From assembly GCA_016196035.1 (NCBI GenBank), contig JACPYM010000095.1, positions 62,001-126,000 on the forward strand: a stretch of 64,000 nt of DNA. The letters are read 5' to 3'. The notes beneath the pieces are model-generated. The model had not been told where the DNA came from, did no database searches, and saw nothing but the letters and a program-made list of their open reading frames with translations. Positions within the stretch are counted from its first letter, which is position 1. Every line of letters starts with the position of its first letter. Positions 43,859 to 52,797 of the stretch are shown here, in pieces. Source of the DNA: Acidobacteriota bacterium. GTDB taxonomy: Bacteria; Acidobacteriota; Blastocatellia; RBC074. The translations under genes and the position numbers were made by a program.

Positions 43859-46117
43859 CTAGCGAAATGGCTCCACCCGCATAATGTCGCTATTGGAAGG
43901 ATTCATGCGCACGACGAGCAGATGCCTTAAATCAGGCGCGAGCGAGAACGGCCCGCTGCCCACCGGGGCGAGCGGTTCGGGATATTTGATGATGAGGCGG
44001 TCGGCTTCGCCCGGCGGCGCGTTGAAGCGGTGAAAGTAAATGGCCTGCGCGTCAAAGGAAGTTTTGTCACTGCCGAGGTAGTAAATGCCTGCGGGCGTCA
44101 GCGCCCAACAACTCGTGCAGGCGGGCAGAATGCCATCCACCGCGCGCGCCAATTCACCGGTGTCAGTGCGCGCTTGCCAGAGCACGGTGTCGTTCACATC
44201 GCGCATGAAATAGAGCAGCTTGCCGTCTTGCGCTAAACCGAGTGAGAAACCGCCGGTCTTGACGACTTCGATAGGCGTGCCGCCCGTGACCGGCAGTTTG
44301 AAAATCTGTTTGGTCGTCCCGGCATAAAGCCACGCGCCATCGGGAGCAAAGACTGGATGTACCCCGTTGATACCGAGCGGATGTGTTTCCCAACGTCCCG
44401 GTGTCAGTTCGCGTGTCAGGTAAAGTTCGCCCGACTTGGAATTGTGAAACGCGATTTGGCGGCCATCGGGCGACCAATGGCCGACGGACGGGTAAACCGC
44501 GCTTTGAGTAATCTGCATGGCGTTGTTGCCGTCCGCGTCGCTAACCCATAAATGTTCTTCGCCGTTGCGGTCAGAGCGAAAGCAGATGCGCTGGCCGTCC
44601 GGCGCATATTGCGGCGAGGCATCCTGCGCCGAAGACGCCAGCAAACGTTGCCAGCTTTTTTCCTGCAAATCCAAGCGCCAGATATTGCGATCCTGCTGTT
44701 GCACCGAATAGGCCAGGCGCGGCGCTTTGCGGGCCAGCGAAAGTTCAATCGGGAAGGCACCGAAAATCTCGATGCGCTCCGGGTCTGTGTTGGCTGTCCC
44801 GGCCTTGATATGCAACCGCCAGAGCCGGAATTCGCCGCTGCGATCCGACGCGAAGACGAGGCCACTGCCATCACCCAGCCAGGCATGGCTGCTGATTTGT
44901 TTATTGGCCGCCGTGAGCGGGCGCGCTTCGCCGCCAGTCACGGGGATCAGGTAAAGTTCCTGATGCGCCCGTTGCATGTGCCGTATGAAGGTGATGGCCT
45001 GGCCGTCGGGCGCGAAGCGCGGATCCAAATCGCCGCCGACCATTTCCGTGGGATTGGTCAAGCGCTTCCGTTCGCCCGTCGCCAGGTTGACCAGAAACAG
45101 GCCATTCGGTTTATCGGTCGAGGCCGCATGCGAAACGACCAGCCATTGCCCATCGGGCGACCAATCCAACAGGCGGAATGGCGACCCGTAATTGGGCGGC
45201 GTGAATTGCGTGACCAGGCGTACTGTGGCGACTTCCGCCGCGCTGCGCAAATTCGTGACGAGCACTTCGGTGGCGGCTTTGCCGATGCGCAAATAGGCCA
45301 GCGCCTGGCCGTCGGGCGACCAGACCGGGCTGCTGTAATGGCCGGCGGCTTTGGCGATGGGCAACGCCGTACTGATGCCATCCGTTTGCACCAACAACTC
45401 CGGCGTCTGGCCGTCTTCCTGCTCCCACAAAAACGCGACTTGCTTGCCGTCGGGTGAAAGCGCGGGCTGTGACTCTTTGCCGGGCAAACTGGTCAGCGAT
45501 GTCACGCGAAAGACTGCGGCGGCTTCGCGCGGTTGACGCGGCCAGAAATACCAGGCGAGCAGGAACAAAGCGAAAGGCAGCAACAGCCAGATGCCGCGCA
45601 ATACCAAGGCACGATTTCTTTTGGGAGTTGCAAGCAGGTTGACGGGCGCCGCCGCCAGGGCGGGCGTTCCATTGGCGGGTTGCTCAAGCGCCGTTGCGGG
45701 TAAGAGCGCTTCCCCCGCCACAGGCCCCGCCACAGACTCCGCCACAAACATGGATTTGGCAAAGCTGTGCCCATTGCCAGCGGCTGGCTGTGTTTCATCC
45801 AGTTCAACCGGGCCGACCAAACGATAGCCGCGCCCGGGAAAGGTTTCGATATACGCGGCTGTCCCGCGTTCGGCGGCCAGGGCGCGGCGCACCATCGCAA
45901 TGTTCTGGGTCAGGTTGGCTTCTTCGACGACGCGGTCAGGCCAGATCGCTTTTAACAACTCTTCTTTGGACACGACCTGGCCGGCATTTTCGGTCAACAC
46001 CAACAAGGTCTCGACGGCTTTGCGGGTGATGGTCACGGGCTGACCGTCGCGCAACAACACTTTGGCTGTGGCATCAAGACAAAAGGCGTCAAATCTGTAA
46101 AGTCGGTGTGGATTCAA
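43859..46117 (-). CDS. Winged-helix transcriptional regulator with PD40/TolB-like propeller
   Basis: A 752-residue protein. A CadC-type winged helix lies at about 8-105 (LVLTENAGQVVSKEELLKAI, EEANLTQNIAMVRRAL, YIETFPGRGYRLVGPV). A single TM helix near 175-195 (GIWLLLPFALFLLAWYFW) puts the rest outside. PD40/TolB propeller repeats follow from about 205 to 700 (recurrent SPDGQALAYLRIGK and WSPDGRQIAFHNSKSG patterns). This architecture is common in Acidobacteriota; a membrane-held DNA-binding domain with an outer sensing propeller is the usual reading. Signal and targets are unknown. Confidence 0.93.
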   Translation of the reverse strand: MNPHRLYRFDAFCLDATAKVLLRDGQPVTITRKAVETLLVLTENAGQVVSKEELLKAIWPDRVVEEANLTQNIAMVRRALAAERGTAAYIETFPGRGYRLVGPVELDETQPAAGNGHSFAKSMFVAESVAGPVAGEALLPATALEQPANGTPALAAAPVNLLATPKRNRALVLRGIWLLLPFALFLLAWYFWPRQPREAAAVFRVTSLTSLPGKESQPALSPDGKQVAFLWEQEDGQTPELLVQTDGISTALPIAKAAGHYSSPVWSPDGQALAYLRIGKAATEVLVTNLRSAAEVATVRLVTQFTPPNYGSPFRLLDWSPDGQWLVVSHAASTDKPNGLFLVNLATGERKRLTNPTEMVGGDLDPRFAPDGQAITFIRHMQRAHQELYLIPVTGGEARPLTAANKQISSHAWLGDGSGLVFASDRSGEFRLWRLHIKAGTANTDPERIEIFGAFPIELSLARKAPRLAYSVQQQDRNIWRLDLQEKSWQRLLASSAQDASPQYAPDGQRICFRSDRNGEEHLWVSDADGNNAMQITQSAVYPSVGHWSPDGRQIAFHNSKSGELYLTRELTPGRWETHPLGINGVHPVFAPDGAWLYAGTTKQIFKLPVTGGTPIEVVKTGGFSLGLAQDGKLLYFMRDVNDTVLWQARTDTGELARAVDGILPACTSCWALTPAGIYYLGSDKTSFDAQAIYFHRFNAPPGEADRLIIKYPEPLAPVGSGPFSLAPDLRHLLVVRMNPSNSDIMRVEPFR

Positions 46118-46463
46118 GAGCTTACTCTGCGATTTTAGATTTCTTTGGGAAAGATTTCAGACGCGACTTACGGCTAAAATTCAGCGTCAGCATACTAATG
46201 CCAGCCTGCCAACCCGGCAAGACGGATAGGCAATACCGGATTGTCTGCCAAAAAAGGCGCGGCCAGATGCACGGCTATAGATTTCAAGAAAATGTTTCTT
46301 GCTGTAAATAATTCGAGGCTGGAAAGGGAACCAACGTTCAGAGCTCACGCTTCAGCGTGCCTGCTGGTTGCCATTCACACGCTGAAGCGTGAACTCTGAA
46401 CTCCAGATGTGTATCGGATGTCTGTCAGGCGCCGCTCCCGTAGTGTCACAGTGAGGCTGCGCT
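46118..46463. other. 346-bp spacer with a palindrome, no gene seen
   Basis: Between the ATPase gene (ends at 46464) and the start of the PD40 regulator. AT-richer than its surroundings in the right half, where regulator promoters are expected. It contains the palindrome at 46336-46401 (GTTCAGAGCTCACGCTTCAG onward and its inverse) and nothing else recognisable. Confidence 0.6.
46336..46401. repeat. Palindrome GTTCAGAGCTCACGCTTCAG arms
   Basis: Inverted arms of about 24 bp with one mismatch surround a short loop (CCTGCTGGTTGCCATT). It lies about 60 bp beyond the stop of the TIR-system ATPase gene and could end its transcript. No T-tract follows on either strand, so simple rho-independent termination is not supported. 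Confidence 0.75.
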
Positions 46464-49283
46464 TCAATTTGCTTTTGGGCCTTTTGAGCCAGGCCGGGCG
46501 GGTGTCTTTTGAGAAGGCGCATTTTGTTCGTAGGGCATCTGCTTCAATTCAAGCTGGGGTTCGTAAGCCGCCAGGGTGGGAATCCAAACCTCGAATTTGC
46601 CGCGCGCTTCGTTGGCGTAACGCTCGCCGAGAAAGATCGGTTGCAGGGCCAGCTTGATGCGGTTCTTGAGCAGGACGCGCTGGATTTGCATGCGGATGGT
46701 GTCGGCGGTCTTTTGATCTTCGACATAAAAATAGCGCACATCGCCGACGGTGCGGGCATTCGGGATGGTTTGCACTTTTTCGATCACGAAGCGTTTGCCC
46801 AGGGCTGCGGTAATCGGGGGCGTGAAGCGTTTGGCGTCCTCATCGTTTTGAAAATGTAGGAAGACGCGATTGGTCACAACTGGCGTGACTTCCACCGCAC
46901 CCAGGCGGCGCAATTCCTGCTTGGCAATCTGGCTCTTGTTGGGGTCGAGTGGCAATTCGGCGGACTTGCGGTAATCGGCAACGGCGCGCGCACGGTCGCT
47001 GCGCAATTGGGCGAGTTGGGCGCTGTTGAAATAGGCCTCGCCGTAATCAACTTTGAGTTGAACGGCGCGGTCGAAATCGTTTTGCGCCTGATCGAATTGT
47101 TTGAGTTGCACCCGCGCGCTGCCCCGGCTGTTATACGCCTCGGCCAAGCGCGCATCGCTTTCGATGGCTTTGTTATAACTGGCCTGCGCCGCCTCAAATT
47201 GTTTGAGCGCGACCTGGGCATTGCCCAGGCTGAGATAGACCTGGGCCTGAGCCGAAGCCGTACCCGCACCTTTCGCCAAAGCTTGTTGATAATCGCGGAT
47301 GGCAGCTTCGTAATTGCCCAGTCCTTGCTCGGCGTTCGCGCGCGTGAAATAGGCGGCGGCGAGTTGCGGCGTGGCGTCCAGGGCTTTGCTGGCGAAATCA
47401 ATGGCCGCTTTGTAATCTTCGAGCGCCGCTTTGGCGTCACTGTTTTTCTTGCCGTTTTCGTAATAGCCCTGCGCTTTGAGTTGATTGGACTTGGCCTCTT
47501 CCTCTTTCGTATGGGGCTGCACGGTAGTGCCTGAGTTCGGATCAACAGGCGATGCGGTGCGGGTGCGCAGCAGACTGTAAACGCCGATGAAGCCGAGCAG
47601 CACCACCGCCGCCAATACCAGCAGGCCCCAGCCGATACGGCGCTTGCTAACTGTTTCTGCATACGCCTGCGAGGTGCGCAGTTGGGCTTGCATCTGCTGT
47701 TGCTGCTGCATCTGGGCGGCGCTGATTTGAATGTAATCGCTCTCGGCCTGATTCAGATCGGCGGCGCGTTTGGTTTGCCAGCTTTGCGCAACCTCCAGCA
47801 ACGCGCCGCTCAACAGCGCGCCCTGATCGCGTTGCGTGCGTTCCCAGGCGGCCATGCTGGTACGCAGGAATTGCCGCCAGAACAAAAAGTCGTAATCGTC
47901 TTTGAGCCATTGGCCCAGCCGCGTCCAACCCTTCACGGCTTTTTCGTCGGCGAGTTGCACAGTCGCGTCGTTGCTGCGGGCTTCGCCCGTGATATTGACG
48001 ATGCGGGCGGCAGCCAGCTTCTCGATGATTTGCCGCTCGTCGCCGAATTCATCCAGGCGCAACCGATTGCGTGTGTATTCGCCTTCCTGATTGGGCGGGG
48101 TCAACCGCACCAGGCGTTTCAACACGCGCGCGGCCAGGTCTTGCTCGCTCGGCGCAAAGACGCTGAACGCGATTTCCATGCGATTGTCTACTTCCACCAA
48201 CGGCAAGCGGTCGCCGAAGAGCTTGGCCATCTCCGGTTCCAGTTTGTGCCAGATGGCCTGATTGCTTTCGCCGCGCGCGAGCAGGCCCAGATGCAGCGAA
48301 ATCTTTTTATAGGCATCTTCCAACTCTTCGGCGCGGTCAGTCCGGGATTCTTTGGTTTGATTGGCGCTCTTGATGGCGAGCTTTTCGGCGTAGGCATATT
48401 TGGGCACGTAGGGGATGCGCAATTCCCAAAAATTCGTTTCCAGATTGTGAAAGGGCGCGGGCGTAAACGGATCGAGGTGTTGGCGGAAAAGCTGCTCGAA
48501 GGCATTGCGGTCGGCCAGTTCGCTGATGTCTATGCGCGTCGGCACGATCACCATATCGAGCGGGCGCTGGCGATGCTTGATGATTTCGGGCCGGGTAAAG
48601 GAGCGCGTCATCTCTTCGACGCCGCGCAGGTTTTGCGCATTGGGCACGCAGAACGACACTACGACATCGGCCATCTGCCGCGTGCAGACGCCGCCCATTT
48701 CGGTGACGCCCGTGCGGCTGTCAATCAACACAATGTCAATCCGGTTTTGCGTCAGCAACTGGCGGCGTAACCAATCGAAATAAAGTTCGCCTTGAAAGTC
48801 GGCATAAAAATCCGACCAGTCGAAAGTTTGCACGGCCTGGGCGTAAGCGGAAAACCGATCCTTGGCGCGCAAGCCGGCGGGCAACAGCCACAAGGCTCCC
48901 GCGCGCCCATCCGCAGCACTGCCGAGCGGGTGAATCGGATAGAGCGCCGTTGTGAGCGGCGTTAGATTTTCTTCGAGCATTTGCAGCGCTGCCACTTGCT
49001 CGGCGGACGTATACGCGCCGCTTTCCGCTTTCGGCCAGGGCAGGCGGGAGAACTGGCGTTTATAGGCGACCAGCAGATCAATCAGTCCCAGTTGTGACTG
49101 AATCAGTTCCAGGTTCGCGGCGTCTTCCGTCCGGCTGTAGAAATAGTTTTCCAGCCCCGGCGCTTCCAAATCCCAATCAATCATCACCACGCGCAGCCCC
49201 TGCAAATAAAACCATTCGGCCACGTTGGCAAGCGCCATCGAACGCCCGACGCCGCCTTTGTATGAATAGAAGGTGAAGATCAT
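46464..49283 (-). CDS. KGGVGR-type SIMIBI ATPase with STAND-like winged helix, TM helix and TPR tail
   Basis: A 939-residue protein. The N-terminal domain is MinD/ParA-like: Walker A variant YKGGVGRSMAL (K9, with R14 in place of the usual Lys), then VVMIDWDLEAPGLENY (D36, D38) and IVLIDSRTGVTEMGG. A central segment (about 365-540) resembles the winged helix and helical cap of STAND ATPases (VLKRLVRLTPPNQ, EKLAAARIVNITGEA, FLRTSMAAWERTQRDQGALL). A TM helix near 549-571 (LLVLAAVVLLGFIGVYSLL) is followed by TPRs at about 600-780 and a C-terminal domain with DVRYFYVEDQKTADTI. It starts 131 bp after the TIR gene on the same strand, the space holding a small R1-core palindrome. KGGVGR ATPases are often paired with TIR proteins; the joint role is inference. 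Confidence 0.9.
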   Translation of the reverse strand: MIFTFYSYKGGVGRSMALANVAEWFYLQGLRVVMIDWDLEAPGLENYFYSRTEDAANLELIQSQLGLIDLLVAYKRQFSRLPWPKAESGAYTSAEQVAALQMLEENLTPLTTALYPIHPLGSAADGRAGALWLLPAGLRAKDRFSAYAQAVQTFDWSDFYADFQGELYFDWLRRQLLTQNRIDIVLIDSRTGVTEMGGVCTRQMADVVVSFCVPNAQNLRGVEEMTRSFTRPEIIKHRQRPLDMVIVPTRIDISELADRNAFEQLFRQHLDPFTPAPFHNLETNFWELRIPYVPKYAYAEKLAIKSANQTKESRTDRAEELEDAYKKISLHLGLLARGESNQAIWHKLEPEMAKLFGDRLPLVEVDNRMEIAFSVFAPSEQDLAARVLKRLVRLTPPNQEGEYTRNRLRLDEFGDERQIIEKLAAARIVNITGEARSNDATVQLADEKAVKGWTRLGQWLKDDYDFLFWRQFLRTSMAAWERTQRDQGALLSGALLEVAQSWQTKRAADLNQAESDYIQISAAQMQQQQQMQAQLRTSQAYAETVSKRRIGWGLLVLAAVVLLGFIGVYSLLRTRTASPVDPNSGTTVQPHTKEEEAKSNQLKAQGYYENGKKNSDAKAALEDYKAAIDFASKALDATPQLAAAYFTRANAEQGLGNYEAAIRDYQQALAKGAGTASAQAQVYLSLGNAQVALKQFEAAQASYNKAIESDARLAEAYNSRGSARVQLKQFDQAQNDFDRAVQLKVDYGEAYFNSAQLAQLRSDRARAVADYRKSAELPLDPNKSQIAKQELRRLGAVEVTPVVTNRVFLHFQNDEDAKRFTPPITAALGKRFVIEKVQTIPNARTVGDVRYFYVEDQKTADTIRMQIQRVLLKNRIKLALQPIFLGERYANEARGKFEVWIPTLAAYEPQLELKQMPYEQNAPSQKTPARPGSKGPKAN

Positions 49284-49301
49284 TGTTGTTGCCTTGGGTA
49301 T

Positions 49302-49376
49302 GTGTCAGTAGCCCGCGCGTGAGCAAGGGCTCGACTGGCGCAGAAAAGCCCTTGCTCACGCGCGGCCTACTGACAC
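49302..49376. repeat. Small palindrome with the R1 core (GCGTGAGCAAG)
   Basis: GTGTCAGTAG and its inverse bound a 75-bp hairpin whose arms carry CCGCGCGTGAGCAAGGGC. It shares the core of the R1 elements but has neither the TAGATCGG ends nor their length. It sits in the 131-bp spacer between the TIR and ATPase genes. Confidence 0.8.
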
Positions 49377-49414
49377 CTTTCACGCTGCCGCAAACACAAA
49401 CATTGTGATGCGAG

Positions 49415-50599
49415 TCATTGCTGCAAAAACGGACTGCGCGCCTGCGGTTGTTGCGCCTGGAGCCGGCTGACAAACTGGCCCAGGTTCAAACAGAACAGGC
49501 GTTTGATATTTTGATCGTCGCTCAGATTCAACCCCAAATTTGAATACGAACCGGACGGGAAAATCGGCGGATCGTAGTATTCGTTGATAAATTCCAGCGA
49601 GAAGCTTTGCAGCGTGCGGCACATCTCATCCAACAGCTCAGGGGTTTTGAAAGGTGCCAGCATCATCACGACCACTTTTTCGTTTTTGAAGCACTCGTCC
49701 AGATCGCGCAAGCGTTTGCTGACCAGATTGTGGTAGAGCGACAGCGGATCAATGACCAGTACTGACGGTGTATCCGTCGCCAGCAATTTGGCGCGTTCCT
49801 GATTGACGATATTGCGATCCGTCCAAAACGCGGGATCGAGTGGTTCCAGCCGAAACTGGCGCGGCGTCTGTTTCTGGCGCGCGGCCACGTCCGCCAGCCG
49901 TTGATTGATGGCGTCACACTGGCGGTTCAGAATGTTCTCAATGGATTCCGATCCGCGAAACGGTTTCCAATCCAGGCGGCGCGGGCCATAAAACTGCCGC
50001 AACTCATTGCGATCAGCAATGCCGATCTTGGTTAGCAACTGGCTCAAGGAAGGCAAGTCAGGCAAGTCCTCTTGCAACTTGTCTATTTCGTCGGCAGTCA
50101 CGGCCAGCACCGCCAGCGTGATCGGAATCGCCGGGTCGTCCTTTTTGACGCCCACGGCGATTTCATTGACGATCTTTTGCCACAAGTCTTTGTTCACGTT
50201 TTCAACGCCCGCGCGATAGGCATCGGCGTCTTTCAACTCGGTGATCGCCTGCAAGCCGGTCAACGCCTTGTTTTGCCCTTCCAGCGTGAGCGAGATCAAG
50301 CGGCGTTGCTCGGATTGATCGGGCGGCGCCGAGAGCAGATAGGTGTTGAAGGTCGCGATTTCGAGCGAGACCCAATCTGAACCTTTCGCGTTTTCAGACC
50401 AGAGCACAACCAGATGCCGCGCCTCGCGCAAGGCCATCGCCAACTGCCTGTCCCAGGGTTTGCCCGCCTCTAGATCGCGGTCATCAAAAAAGGTCTTGAT
50501 GCCTTTGGCCTGCAACGACTGGTTGAGCTTCGCCGCCCAGGGCCGATCCAGGCTGCTGTACGAAATAAATATGTCACGCTGAAAATTCGGGTTCGCCAT
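49415..50599 (-). CDS. TIR-domain protein, partner of the KGGVGR ATPase
   Basis: A 394-residue protein. N-terminal TIR domain (residues 7-135): DIFISYSSLDRPWAAKLNQSL, TFFDDRDLEAGKPWDRQL, HLVVLWSENAKGSDWVSLEI. Glu80 in WVSLE occupies the position of the catalytic glutamate in NAD-cleaving TIR domains, so NAD hydrolase activity is possible. The C-terminal two-thirds (to FVSRLQAQ) is a helical/Rossmann-like region with LDWKPFRGSES and VLVIDPLSLYHNL, and is not recognised; it may link to the ATPase or sense a ligand. ATG 50597-50599 follows AGGGA by about nine bases. The next gene in the same direction encodes the KGGVGR ATPase. Confidence 0.88.
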   Translation of the reverse strand: MANPNFQRDIFISYSSLDRPWAAKLNQSLQAKGIKTFFDDRDLEAGKPWDRQLAMALREARHLVVLWSENAKGSDWVSLEIATFNTYLLSAPPDQSEQRRLISLTLEGQNKALTGLQAITELKDADAYRAGVENVNKDLWQKIVNEIAVGVKKDDPAIPITLAVLAVTADEIDKLQEDLPDLPSLSQLLTKIGIADRNELRQFYGPRRLDWKPFRGSESIENILNRQCDAINQRLADVAARQKQTPRQFRLEPLDPAFWTDRNIVNQERAKLLATDTPSVLVIDPLSLYHNLVSKRLRDLDECFKNEKVVVMMLAPFKTPELLDEMCRTLQSFSLEFINEYYDPPIFPSGSYSNLGLNLSDDQNIKRLFCLNLGQFVSRLQAQQPQARSPFLQQ

Positions 50600-51152
50600 A
50601 TTCAAATCCCTTTCCAATTTTTCGTGAGGGAGCTACGGTAGGGCCTGTATTACTGCCTTGGGGCCAATGGCTGGTAAGCTTAAAAACAACTGGCATTATC
50701 TCACCAATGGTCGCGAATGATCGCTGATGGCCTGAATGCAGCGCGAACTTAGCGGAAAAGAGCATTCTTTGCAATGCTTCAATAGACGGGGTGCGCGTCA
50801 AAGTCTTTGCACATTGGCAAGCCGGGCGGCTGTGGTGCGCGTGGCGCAACCTGCCGAGGTTGCGCGGCTTCACCAGTTGCGCATTGAAGGCACGTGGAGC
50901 AATGAATCGCTCTGCTGATAAAGCTGCGCTGCCGAGGTTGCACGGTGTCGCAGCCACGGCCAAGGCTTTACTTGCGACACGGCGCAACCTCGGCAGGTTG
51001 CGCCACGCGCGCTGAAACGTTCGGTTCCGCCCGCGCAAAACTTTGACGCATACCTGGCAGAAGCGAAATTGGGGTCATCATTCGTCGCGTGTTGCGCTAG
51101 AATGCGCGCACCGCTTTCAACCCGACAAACATCAACGTCAACAGGAGCAACC
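50600..51152. other. 553-bp divergent spacer with R2 copy 3
   Basis: Contains the presumed promoters of the TIR gene (minus) and the Gfo/Idh/MocA gene (plus), about 230 bp without recognisable features next to the TIR gene, and R2 copy 3. The plus-strand gene has an AGGAG ribosome-binding site at about 51141. No further gene is supported. Confidence 0.6.
50837..51010. repeat. R2 inverted-repeat element, copy 3 (long form)
   Basis: GCGCGTGGCGCAACCTGCCG at the left end pairs with GGTTGCGCCACGCGC at the right. It is about 174 bp, twice the length of copy 1, because the centre contains an extra partial unit (CTGCCGAGGTTGCACGG at about 50929). Confidence 0.8.
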
Positions 51153-52454
51153 ATGATCGAACGACGAACCATTCTCAAAGGCGCCGGGGCGGCGCTCACC
51201 ACTTCGCTTTTTACCGGGCGCGTCAAAGGCGCGAACGACCGCCTCGCCACTGGGCATATCGGCATCGGCGCGATGGGTTCCAGCAATCTGGGCTTCGCGC
51301 TGCGCTTGCCGGATGTCGAACCGACCGCGGTTTGCGATGTGTATCAACCGCATCTGGACAGAGCCGTCGCCGCCGCCACCAAAGCAGGCAAGACGGTCAA
51401 ACCCATCAAAGACTTTCGCGAAATCCTGGCCGACAAATCCATTGATGCCGTCTGCATTTCGACGCCCGATCACTGGCACGCTTACATGGCCGTCGAAGCC
51501 TGCAAGGCGGGCAAAGATGTTTATGTCGAAAAACCGGCTTCGGTCTATGTCGAAGAAGGGCGCAAGATGGTGCAGGCCGCGCGCAAATATAACCGTGTCG
51601 TGCAGGCAGGCACGATGCAACGTTCCGGCGGCTATTTCCAAAAAGCGGCTGAACTCGTCAAGAGCGGCATGCTCGGCGACGTGACGTTCGTTCACACGTG
51701 GCAAAGCGGAGCCGTCAAAAAACAAGGCTGGGGCAGACCTGCTGACGGGCCAGTGCCTGCGGGTTTGGATTGGGAGATGTGGCTGGGCCCCGCGCCCAAA
51801 GTGCCGTTCAACCTCAACCGCTGGGGCGTAGGCGTCACGACCTTCCCGACCTTCCGTTATTTTTGGGATTACGCGGGCGGCGCGATGACCGATTGGGGCG
51901 TACACCTGATTGACCCCGTGCATCAATGCTTTGGCGAAGCGATGCCGACGACGATTTCGACACAGGGCGGCAAGTTTTATGTAGACGACAACACCGACAC
52001 GCCTGACACGATGGTGGCGACATTCACCTATCCGAAATTCATGCTGACCTATGAAAGCCGCACGGCGAATCCGATGCCGATGTTCGGCGGTCAAGGCGCG
52101 GGCACTTCCATTCACGGGACGGAAGCCACCGTCATCGTCACGCGCGGCGGTTGTTGGCTGGTGCCGAATCGAGGCTCAAAAGTCGAAGCGCAAACTTATG
52201 AGAACGACAATGTGATGCGCGACCTGAACATTCCGCACTGGAAGAACTTCATCGCCTGCATCAAGTCGCGCGAGAAACCGACCAGCGACATCGAAACCTG
52301 TGTGCGCTCTTCAACAACCTGCCTGCTCGCCAACCTCTCGATGCGCCATAAGACCATGCTCGAATGGGACGAAACGAACTGGACGGTCAAGCAGGGTAAC
52401 GTCAGGCCTTTCCTGAAAGCGAAGTATCGTTCGCCGTGGAAGCTGGAAGTTTAA
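51153..52454 (+). CDS. Gfo/Idh/MocA-family oxidoreductase with Tat-like signal
   Basis: A 433-residue protein. The N-terminus MIERRTILKGAGAALTTSLF is a twin-arginine-like export signal. The NAD(P)-binding Rossmann domain follows (GHIGIGAMGSSNLGFALRLP), with DVYVEKPASVYVEEGRKMVQ carrying the family EKP motif, and the GGAMTDWGVHLIDPVHQCFG substrate-domain motif later. The family oxidises or rearranges sugars and related compounds; exported members with the Tat motif are frequent in Acidobacteriota and Planctomycetota. AGGAG lies six bases before ATG 51153. The exact substrate cannot be predicted. Confidence 0.93.
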   Translation: MIERRTILKGAGAALTTSLFTGRVKGANDRLATGHIGIGAMGSSNLGFALRLPDVEPTAVCDVYQPHLDRAVAAATKAGKTVKPIKDFREILADKSIDAVCISTPDHWHAYMAVEACKAGKDVYVEKPASVYVEEGRKMVQAARKYNRVVQAGTMQRSGGYFQKAAELVKSGMLGDVTFVHTWQSGAVKKQGWGRPADGPVPAGLDWEMWLGPAPKVPFNLNRWGVGVTTFPTFRYFWDYAGGAMTDWGVHLIDPVHQCFGEAMPTTISTQGGKFYVDDNTDTPDTMVATFTYPKFMLTYESRTANPMPMFGGQGAGTSIHGTEATVIVTRGGCWLVPNRGSKVEAQTYENDNVMRDLNIPHWKNFIACIKSREKPTSDIETCVRSSTTCLLANLSMRHKTMLEWDETNWTVKQGNVRPFLKAKYRSPWKLEV

Positions 52455-52797
52455 GAGCGCGTATGAAAAGCCCTGAAGGGGCTTAATTCAATCGCCGTGG
52501 GCAACGCCCCCGATAGCGACAGCATTTTTCTCAACCCTGAAAGGGTTGCACGATGAGGGCCGGTACGACCCCTTACAGGGTCGAAATTGGTTCAGTCGCC
52601 TATTGAATTAAGCCCTTTCAGGGCTTCCTGCGGCACTTTTCAGAAATGCTTTGAAGACGGCGAACTCGGCCCGTTCGCTTTGTTGTTTTTTGCGCCTCTG
52701 GCGCAAAGAGAAAAGTTTTGGGTAATGACAAGGTTTTTTAGCGCGACCAAACGGGCTGGCAGGAACTCTGAATGGAAGCTCGGCGCGGCTGTCAGCG
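52455..52797. other. 343-bp convergent spacer with a palindromic element
   Basis: The element at 52469-52625 occupies the left half, starting 15 bp after the oxidoreductase stop. The remaining 170 bp before the WbaP-like gene's stop hold no gene that I can support. Confidence 0.65.
52469..52625. repeat. Palindromic element with AGCCCTGAAGGGGCTTAATT ends
   Basis: Ends of 24 bp match with few differences in inverted orientation (AGCCCTGAAGGGGCTTAATT / inverse AATTAAGCCCTTTCAGGGCT). The interior holds a second palindrome, CAACCCTGAAAGGGTTG. It is placed directly after the stop of the Gfo/Idh/MocA gene and before a convergent gene, as an end-of-gene structure. Confidence 0.85.

Noticed and set aside
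49302-49376. The small palindrome between TIR and ATPase genes as an operator of that system.
   Set aside because: Its core is shared with the dispersed R1 elements, so a repeat origin is simpler.
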